Source of the DNA: Galaxea fascicularis
Taxonomy: Eukaryota; Cnidaria; Anthozoa; Scleractinia; Euphylliidae
Length of the DNA stretch: 64,000 nt
Reading direction: 5' to 3'
Assembly (NCBI GenBank): GCA_948470475.1
Contig: OX419340.1
Location: 12,943,002 to 13,007,001, forward strand
Of the stretch, positions 55,878-64,000 are shown piece after piece; the stretch's first letter is position 1, and every line of letters begins with the position of its first letter. The position numbers and the translations under genes are program-made. The notes beneath the pieces were generated by a model, which saw only the letters and a list, made by a program, of their open reading frames with translations, was not told the origin of the DNA and ran no database searches.

Positions 55878-58800
55878 TTAAGCCCACTCTGCTCCACCAC
55901 TGTTTGCATCTTGCATAGTGATAGACGTACCCCAGTCGCCACTGGGCTCAGCTCCCCACTCTTTGGGTGCAGGTTCACCTGGCATATCTGCCCAGTCCTT
56001 GGAAATGCTGGTGGATGTCTCAGTCCCCCAGTTACCAGTAGAACCCCAGTCCTCACCACCACCTATGGCAGATGGCATAGCAGGAGCAGCTGCTGCCTGC
56101 TCAGGAGCCCACTAGAGAAGAAACAATGTAGGACAGTTCAGATACAAACTACATGTACCATGGTTAAGTTGTTGAAAGCCTAAATAGTATTAACCCAGGA
56201 TAACCTATGAATAAAACCAATTACAGTTGAATCTGTATTCACAATATTAATTATTACATGTAAGTGCAAATTGCAAAAGTTCTGAAAATTGTTCCCTTGA
56301 TTTATGTGGTTTTGACCCCTATCAAGCAGTCATGGTCACCCTTTACCAAGTCCCAAAAAGCTGTCTCTATTATTTTGACCTGTAATAAATGACCACTTCG
56401 TAAACGAAAATCATTATTGCCATTACTGTTAAATATTAGTCTGTTTTACAACACTTCTCCTTCGTTGCAGTTTTTTCAACCTAGTATTAAGTGGTTTGTT
56501 GAATGCCTTTGTGTGAAACTGTTCATTAGGTGATTAAACTGATGAAAAAAATAGCCTCTTCCTTGTTTAACATGTATTCTGTGCCACCTGTCTTAAGCAG
56601 CCCCCTGTAATAATAATTTTTGGTCATTTAGCCAATACCTGGCAGTGATCACTCAATACAGGTTTGACTGCACTTGTCATACAAGTTACTAACCAAAATA
56701 AACCTACAAATGCCTCAAATAAGTCACCCCACAGGGATGGAGGAGGGTTAACACTTTAAGCTAAACCAGTGACCAGAGTCTACTTTCTTCTTACATTATC
56801 ACCATTTCAACTACCACACAGGTTGTGAGAATAAAGGAAATGATCGTCAAACATGAAATGTGATGATGTTTAACCAAATTCTCTGAGCAGCTAAGAGAGT
56901 ATGCATGTTGATGCCGGGGGTTAAAGGGTGAAGAGAGGTCAACTACAAAAAATGCAACTGCCTCAATGGTCAAAGAGAGAAATAATTATCTCATGAAAAC
57001 CACAGCGACGTGATGCGAACTGCTCATCTTCCACCACTATCAATTTCAAACACTTCTCTTGTCAGTTCAAAAATACAAGATCTTACCTGGCAACTCACTC
57101 CAACAGTCTTTGTTTGTGAATTTACTCGGCCATTTGATGATGGGGCTTTGGTTTACATTAAATACATAATTAACAGTTTTAAGTAACACTACATCTGTCC
57201 ACTATTGTAGAAGAATATTATTTTATCAATGGCCCCAACTTCTAACCTCGCTTGGTTGTTGTTCTGTGGTTCCTCCCCATTCAGTGGGAAAGGTGGGCTG
57301 TGGTTCTTCAGCAGCATGTGATGTAACCTGTTCTTCTTTCTCAACCTAGGAAAACATAAAACAGAGTTACACAAGTCTGTCCAGCTAAATGAATCAAATG
57401 GGCCTAACAGATTATCAGCTTCACAACTTAAAGGAACACTATCCCCTTGCTGCACATACTTTAAATTTTGATTTTCTGACAGGATATTGTGAAGTCAAAA
57501 GATGTGAGAACTAACATTGAACCTTCAAAAATTAATTTGCACCGTGCTTGGTTGAGTTTCTTAAACCTTCTCATAATTATAGATGAACAATACTCAGTTT
57601 TGTGAAATGGGGACTTTTGGTATTGTTTTCAATGCTGCTGGCCTGTAGACCAAAAGGAGGGAAGTGCTGATCAAAGGCTCCTTTCTCCCACCAGCTATAT
57701 ATCTACATGTAAAAGCTCAGATAATCAAGAAAGGAATAAGCAGAATTGGAACCAACAGCATAGAAGTTTTTAAAATAATGGAAGATAGTTTAATTTCTGA
57801 AACACAACCTGAAATCTGGTCAAATATTGAAGCCAAATTGTGGACTTAAAATGGATTTTATGAGGCCAGAAGATGTTCCTAACAGTAAATGGTGCTTTTG
57901 AATTTCAATTTTCTTTAGTGTGCAGTGTAATGCCCGATTATTGGCTTGTTAAGTCGCATTATTTGTGATGGAGTGATCACTTTTGACAAAAGAATCAACT
58001 GCAAATATATATTATCATCCTTTTTACCTCCTCTGGATCTCTGTAAAAGTACAGATCAGGCATGATATCCCATGGAAGCTGGCGACTGATGCTACCACGC
58101 ATGCGGAGCACCTCCCTTGCCAGCAACCACCACATCAAGCCAACAGAGTGAGCACCCTTGTTGTTGCAAGGGATCGCTACATCTACATGCTTTAGTGGGG
58201 AGTCAGTGTTGCAGAATGAAATCACTGGAATGTTCACGTAGGAAGCTTCAGTCACAGACTACAAAAGAATGACAAAAAAGGCAGTCAAACACTGCATGGG
58301 GCTACAGCTTGTAACACTGAGGAAGCAAGTACAGCTGTAAGCAAGTGACCAGCATTTTAAAATCTTACAGATTCGGTTTGTTGCTTGTTTATCATATTTT
58401 GTGTAATGATAAAAAATTAGAACAAACCTACTGAAACTCTCAAGCACCATAAATATGCCATACCAGTATAAGTATCTGTCTGTGGATTTGTGAAACAAAT
58501 TGTAATAACTACTTCCAAACTAAATGAAGCAGGCCTAAACGGGGATGTGCTGGTCAATGTAATTTGCAAAACAGAGCACTTCGAACCTCTTGGTTTGCCA
58601 ACTATTGTTCAGAACTCATCATTGTGGCAAGGAATATTTAACAAAAGTATTAACAAAAGCAAACAAACTAATCAAAATACCATTGGGGTCTACCAAGAGT
58701 TCGTTTTGGAAAATTCAGATCTGTAATTTGCGAAATGGAGCACTTTGAACCTCCTGGGAGGCCAACTTTCGTGCAGAAATCATCATTGTGGTGAAAAATA

Positions 58801-61800
58801 TTTAAGAAAAGCATTTACGAATGTAAAGAAACAAGAAAAATCCCTTCACGGTCTACCAAGAACTTGTTTCACATTCAGATATTTTTTTGTAGAAACTCTG
58901 CACTTCTGGTGTTTTATTCCTTTTTGAGTTAGATTATCACACACAGAAATCTGACTGTTGTGGTGCTGCAGAGGATTATTTGTCATTTTTGTTTCATTTC
59001 ATTTCATTTCGTTCACAAAATACAGTAAGCCGTATAAACATGGAGAGAAAACACAGATCTCAACAACTGATGAAATCCCTAAGAACACATTGGCTGTAGA
59101 TGATCTTCATGGGCTTTCCAGTCAGGCAACCTTATGAACCTCTGTCTGAAAGATCACTTAAAAGTTTTTACCTGGTGATCAGTGCGTGGGTCACACACAA
59201 CCAGTAGACGTGGTTCCTTGAAAGCTGCTTGGATCTGATTGGTGAATGTACCAGGCGTGAATCGCCCAGCCACTGCAGTAGCTCCAGTGTGGCTTGCAAA
59301 CTTCAGGATAGCACGCTATCAAATACCGGAAGAATCAAAATTTTATTCAAGCTAGAAAAGCTGTGCATCTTGGAATTCTGAGCTTTGTTACGCATCCTTC
59401 CAAATAAATTTCAAGGTATTGCAAATCAAAGAATGATGTTGACGTTAATGCCTGAACCATTTTGGGCAGACAACCATTGTAACATTTCACAGACAGGCCC
59501 TTTGTTCCCACTGTGTCTTTCAAATGCAGTCTTCACGTTAACATAGAACCTGGCTTCAGTTTTGGATTGACACCCTTCTAAAAATTACAGTGATATGCAT
59601 GTTGGAAACATCTTTCTTACTAACAAGAAAACAAAAAGTGTGGATATGTGTGGAAGGGCCTAATACTACAAACAAATTAAATGGATGTACATGTATATAA
59701 CACAATCAAATCAAATGAAGAATGATCATCGCAATGGTGATCGCAATTTTTACAATTGTGTAAAGAAGTCGGAAAAAAAAAAGAAGAAAAACCCAGGACT
59801 TTAACAGGGCTTGAACCCGTGACCTCGCGATTCCAGTGCGATGCTCTATCAACTGAGCTATGAAGCCACTGACGTTCATTCTTCATTTGATTTCATATCC
59901 GCAGTTCACATATAATTTCTTTCATATCATTGCATCATTCAATAACACAATCACTTGCAATAAATTACTCCTTTGATCCACATTACTGTTACCAGTGATA
60001 CAAGTCCAATTACAAAGAACTTCACATGCAGTACAGCCCGATGCCTGTGAGAGTTTGAGGAATGGAAGTGATACTTACGAATAACAAGAAAGTGTAATGA
60101 AACAATACAACTAATTTGCAATTTAAATGGTCTCATCAAAAACCCTGTATACTTACCTGTCCATAGGGCCTTGCAGAGATCACACACACATCAGCAGGAT
60201 TTTCAATGCTCACAATAATACGAGCAGCAAGAAGCAGTTTCTCCCAAGTCTTTTTTAAATTGATAATGTGAACACCTGGTGAAAAAAAAAAAGGATGAAA
60301 TTCAAGTTTTACAACACAAACAATTGTTCATTATTTTATGAAATACAAGAATAAAGGTTGCACTGTAGCAAATGGGCCAAAAATATATAATTCATTAATT
60401 TTGTTATCTGTCTTTTGAAAGATGATTTGTAAATGTGTAGTTCCAGAAAATATCCATACCCCCACCACGGAGGGAATATCATATAGGACCCCCCCATCCC
60501 TTCAGATTTTCCATTTTAGCGAGGACGCAGTAACCCCTGCTCCCCCCTAAAAATTCAAAAAATTGTCGAACATTCCCCCCCATACCCCCTGGAAATTATA
60601 TTCTTCAAAGCAAACAACAAACAAGAGGCCGTGTATCTATTGTCTGGCACGTATTTGAGACGATGTTATTGTAAACGTTGCATACGTGCGTAAGTTAAAA
60701 GTCGCGAATTACCCTAAATACGTAACCTGAACTTTATTGTTTTATGTATACAGAAGCTGGTCTAAAACGTAAAATATAGTATTGCCAGTATCTGAACTGA
60801 GCTACTACCATACTAGTCGCAAATAAACAATTTTTTGAGCTGTTTACAAAATTTGTGAAACGTTAATCTCGCGCACTTGAAATGAACACGATCGCAACCA
60901 CATTTTACGACGCATTTTTTACAAAATTATGTAATGAAGAGAAAAAAAAGACTAAAGAATTAATAGCAAGTTTTCTGTACTCATCTCGCCAAATGACAGC
61001 CCCTAATGTATAAAAGATGCACGACAAATGCAGTGATTCTCAACGAGTATCCAACAAGGACATTCGTTGACAAGTTACATGTACCAGTCCACCAAGGACA
61101 ACTATGGAGACTGGTAATGAGTAATGGCCGCCCCTTTCAAAATCGTCTTTATTTCACGATTTCATTTGGTGCTGGTTTGCTTCCAAAGCACTATTAGGAA
61201 AAAGGAAAATGTTTTTTGGCAACAGCACTGTTAGAAGTATTGTAATTTAGCAACTTAAAACTTCGGAACATCCCAAGAAAGTTGGTAAGTGGCAAAATCT
61301 AACGTATGAAGTGTGTTGATCGATTTTCTTCCATCTGGAAGTGAATTTTGCCTCTCACCCCCCCTCCCCTTCGGAATTTCCTGGGCCTTTGACCCCCCAC
61401 CCCCCCTGGAATGTCCAATTCCCTCCGTGGTGGGGGTATGGATATTTTCTGGAACTACACAATGTCTAACTGTAAAAACGAATTTACTAATCTTAAGATC
61501 AGTAAGGGCAGATACAGCTGTAGTGTCCTTGCCAAGGGTGGATACTATAGCCCTCACTATAGGGAGCTTAAGCAATGAGGACAGCAACGGCAACGAGGAT
61601 GGCACAAAACAATAGGATTTATGAGCAAAAACAATTGGTCAACACATGTTTTACAGTTTTAAACATTTTGTTGCTGTCATCTACATTTACAAAACAACAA
61701 CATACAGATGACTAAATTTTAGGTTTCTCAGAAACATGAGTGTATGAGGACAACAATAATCTTTCTTCTTCCTTACTTTGATGCCATTCATGGTAACTTA

Positions 61801-62180
61801 TTTCCTGGGGAGTTTGCCATCATTTTCCAAGTTAAACCAAATCAGAATGATTGCAAAAGAGCCACAAAAATGCAGTGGGGGTGGGGGGGGGGGGGGGGGT
61901 AGATATTTACTACCTGACTTTTTCCTTGACATTACTGTTGCCATTGATTAAGCTCCCTATTCATTCTATCACCATTCTTCTGTAATGTAAAAAAGTTTAA
62001 ACAACACTTCACAGGTCAAAAAATATGCTTTTTTATGGAAAACTTACCATCAGGTTTTCGTTTGTAAACATAGCTTTCCATTTGAAAGTCTACATTGCTG
62101 GCCCCAAGATGAACACTAGCAGCAAGTAACTTTACAACATCTTCTTCCTTCAACTGTAGAGCTTCGATGCCCCCAGACAT
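55878..62180 (-). CDS. RPSA: 40S ribosomal protein SA (uS2), laminin-receptor family
   Basis: Six coding exons in transcript order (62180-62048, 60275-60157, 59315-59172, 58258-58028, 57345-57247, 56111-55878) join in frame and give 319 aa (human is 295). The start [20 protein letters not shown] matches the family's opening. Exons 2-4 carry the uS2 core: [45 protein letters not shown]-type [29 protein letters not shown] and [12 protein letters not shown]. Exon 5 is Glu/Gln-rich. Exon 6 is the acidic tryptophan-rich tail with six spaced W units (EDWGS, NWGTE, KDWAD, KEWGA, GDWGT, AEWA). The protein belongs to the small ribosomal subunit head and is needed for 18S rRNA processing. The tail region in vertebrates is linked with laminin binding. 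A 5' non-coding exon may lie beyond 63.5 kb. Introns hold several MITEs. Confidence 0.95.
58567..58900. repeat. diverged tandem duplication in an RPSA intron
   Basis: 'gagcacttcgaacctcttgg' and 'tcatcattgtggcaagg' near 58573 recur near 58739 ('gagcactttgaacctcctgg', 'tcatcattgtggtg'), period about 167 bp. A remnant third start ('tctgcacttctgg') follows. Confidence 0.7.
59708..59893 (-). mobile_element. tRNA-derived SINE, family C, bounded by 18-bp inverted repeats
   Basis: On the minus strand a tRNA-like head has 'tagctcagttgatagagc' (A box) and 'gggttcaagccctg' (B box), followed by 'gtcctgggtttttc'. The whole 186-bp unit is bounded by 'aaatcaaatgaagaatga' at 59708-59725 and its exact inverse at 59876-59893. 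The anticodon stem-loop is not tRNA-like, so this is not a functional tRNA. It lies between RPSA exons 3 and 2. Confidence 0.8.
60435..61460. mobile_element. 1-kb non-autonomous DNA element in RPSA intron 1
   Basis: About 42 bp of inverted terminal sequence is essentially perfect ('gtgtagttccagaaaatatc' continuing 'catacccccaccacggaggg'). AAT flanks both sides (60432-60434 and 61461-61463). The interior has C-rich and G-rich tracts near the two ends and no transposase frame. Confidence 0.85.
61559..61960. mobile_element. 'atagggagcttaagcaa' MITE in RPSA intron 1
   Basis: The left end 'atagggagcttaagcaatga' and inverse right end 'ccattgattaagctccctat' enclose non-coding DNA with a run of about 19 G at 61885-61904. 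It sits next to the 60435-61460 element. Confidence 0.75.
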
Positions 62181-62499
62181 AATGCTTGGAAGTGCCAAAA
62201 AAAGTAACGACGGAACAACCTGGGGTAAGAAGAATGACACATCATGCATCAAATCTATTAGTCTTGACTACTGTCTAGATGACAGAAAAATGACAGGTAT
62301 CTAGTTCTAAAATTCAAATGCTTCCCGACATGAGTGACTGCAGGGGAAAAACTACTCGGTTTTTAGCAATACAGTCTAATCACTATTTAGCAGCCACTTA
62401 TTAAAGTGCCACGCCATACTAGGCAGCCAGTAATGAAAGTCCTGTGTTTTACCTCTACTAAGCAGCCATTGTCCAGTCTCCATGAAGTTGGCTGCTTAA

Positions 62500-63528
62500 A
62501 GAGTCTGACCCACCCAGTTTGCAATGCGGGCTTCTGTTACTGTTTTCATCATGGCAAACTCGACATTTCATGCCTTATTTGGGCATCAGGTTTTATTTTG
62601 CCGCAAGAGAAAACTCTTGGATAATTCAATGGAAATGATGGCATCAGGCAAAAGTGAAGAAGCTTTCGATGTCACTAGGGAAGATCTAAGCAAAAGACAC
62701 ATCGCTACGGAAAGCCATTCATTAAATGCTTATAGTTCACCGGTTGCTAGAGGCCAAAATGTAAAAAAATTAATAGAGCCGCCGCTAGACGTGAAGGTGA
62801 TGCTGCCGAACCTCGCAGCGTTGTCAATTGTGTGGTCAAGCAGTGAAGAAAATCGTAGTTCATTCATTTGAACTGGATTTAACAGCGTTGACTGTAAAAT
62901 AAACTGCCTTCTGCCTGCAAATGCATGCAAATGCAACACGTCATGACAAATCACTTGAACAATTGAGAACTTCTCATTGATCCAAAAATATGACATTGTT
63001 GATACCCACACTCTAGAAATTCAGGTAAAAAATTTAATGAGAAAGCCTGTTACAGATGTTCAGATTTCTTAAGTTTCTCACTGTCTCAGAGTGCTAGTTG
63101 AACCAAGTGGTTTATCAGTTTCACCTCCAATTTTCCCCATGTTCTGGTGCAACAACATCTCTGCGAACTCGCTGTTGCTGATTGCCTTGAGTCCCAGAGA
63201 TTCTTTCCTGTCATTCCATAATAAAAATGGAAAACTGGCCAAGGTTCACCCTCTTTACGGCTTCCGTGTGGCAAGGACAACCTCTCGTCCTGGTCAAGTT
63301 GCCAACATTAGTGACAACACAGTTGTTGCACAAGTCTCAGAGTATTCTTAATTATGGTTCTGCCGGGGTCAAAAGACTCCAAATAAACTGATAAACTTAA
63401 AGCTTGATACATTAACCAGATGGAAGAAGATTTCTTTCGCTAACTGCAACATTTGTAAAATTGGGAGCCCTAAAAATGGCAAATGAACCGAGGAGGGCGC
63501 GCAATGCAAACTGGGTGGGTCAGATTCT
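62500..63528. mobile_element. TTAA-flanked non-autonomous element upstream of RPSA
   Basis: About 28-bp inverted ends ('agagtctgacccacccagtt' and, inverted at the right, 'agaatctgacccacccagtt') are flanked by TTAA at 62496-62499 and 63529-63532. TTAA duplications mark piggyBac and Kolobok transposons. The open frames inside (62524-62871 plus, 62730-63011 minus, and others) overlap on both strands and show no transposase motif. Confidence 0.8.
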
Positions 63529-63659
63529 TTAATATGAGTTGAATTGTATAATTAAACAACTTTGTATACACTAATAAGAATTCAGAAACAAAACATGTAT
63601 AGTACTACGCTTCCCGATTGAGCATGGCGTGAGGCAAGTTTGGCTCTTAAGTTTTACCG

Positions 63660-63920
63660 TTAAAACACTGATGTTGTCATTGGTAACAGTGCTTGTTTCC
63701 GTTGGAAACATCTTGCGCAATTGACGTCATATGCATTAAGCGCGCGAACGACATACTGCACTCGAAGTTCGGAGTCGGGGATGAATCTCAAGCATTCAAT
63801 TTTACCTCGCACTACTTCCATAAGTTCTTCAAAAGATTGAATGCTTTGATCCGTAAAAATAACCTCGCATCTTTCCCCCTCGGGAAAAGAGACGTTGTAA
63901 AAGACTTTCAACTGAAGCAT
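63660..63920 (-). CDS. possible PB1-like N-terminal exon (tentative)
   Basis: An 86-codon minus-strand frame begins MLQLKVFYNVSFPEGERCEV and continues SFEELMEVVRGKI and DSELRVQYVV. That resembles the start of a PB1-type (ubiquitin-like interaction) domain: a basic beta strand, then an S-F-E-E-L helix, then L-R-x-Q-Y. The later part (ALNAYDVNCARCFQRKQ) has no match, and no clear GT donor was found at the domain end. The plus-strand frame over the same DNA (63693-63959) is equally long. A gene here would run toward RPSA on the same strand and must end or splice before or within the TTAA element. Confidence 0.25.
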   Translation of the reverse strand: MLQLKVFYNVSFPEGERCEVIFTDQSIQSFEELMEVVRGKIECLRFIPDSELRVQYVVRALNAYDVNCARCFQRKQALLPMTTSVF

Positions 63921-64000
63921 GTTGACAATTTGACATTTAAACTACCAGCTGAGAAGTAACTTGACTAAACATTCATACATTTTAGCGGGAACTCGCGATA

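Noticed and set aside
59795..59868. possible minus-strand tRNA gene
   Set aside because: It has good internal promoter boxes but an oversized anticodon loop and mismatched acceptor stem. The same unit recurs at 35 and 37 kb, so it is a SINE.
62524..62871. 115-codon plus-strand frame
   Set aside because: It lies inside the TTAA element, overlaps minus-strand frames and shows no transposase or other motif.

Overview
The window is animal nuclear DNA. Its genes are intron-rich with GT-AG splice sites, it is AT-rich overall, and there are no operons or bacterial signals. The conserved genes, together with the many short inverted-repeat DNA transposons, tRNA-derived SINEs, a Merlin-type transposase, a Penelope-type fragment and a mariner copy, suit an anthozoan cnidarian (coral or sea anemone). 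That assignment is an inference from gene and repeat style. No search was run.

Layout. 0.5-3.7 kb holds a Merlin-like DNA transposon and a second TA-flanked element. 4.56-8.39 kb (+) is a four-exon CCDC106-like gene with an N-terminal zinc-knuckle-like segment, a coiled coil, an acidic repeat and a C-terminal helical domain. 8.6-18.2 kb is a repeat field: minisatellite, a satellite built from a short self-complementary word, long hairpins and nested foldback elements. 18.58-19.24 kb (+) is a two-exon gene for a small secreted protein with a six-cysteine anaphylatoxin-like pattern. 25.64-27.05 kb is an element with inverted repeats of about 370 bp that carries an OTU-like protease fragment.

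28.43-47.95 kb (-) is a complete 20-exon UQCRC2 gene (mitochondrial complex III core protein 2, 473 aa as reconstructed). Its introns hold a Penelope fragment, a broken mariner and many MITEs and SINEs. Head-to-head with it, 275 bp away, is ZNF598 (+, 48.23-52.44 kb, 3 exons, 667 aa), the E3 ligase that marks collided ribosomes. 55.88-62.18 kb (-) is RPSA (40S ribosomal protein uS2/laminin receptor, 6 coding exons, 319 aa). A partial duplicate of its last exon and intron lies at 54.4 kb, and a TTAA-flanked element sits just upstream of its start codon.

UQCRC2, ZNF598 and RPSA are housekeeping genes. ZNF598 and RPSA both act at the 40S subunit, and the shared ZNF598/UQCRC2 promoter region suggests joint expression. 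The least ordinary items are the OTU-bearing element, the anaphylatoxin-like secreted protein, a SINE bounded by inverted repeats, and an 86-bp hairpin with a clear 9-bp target duplication.
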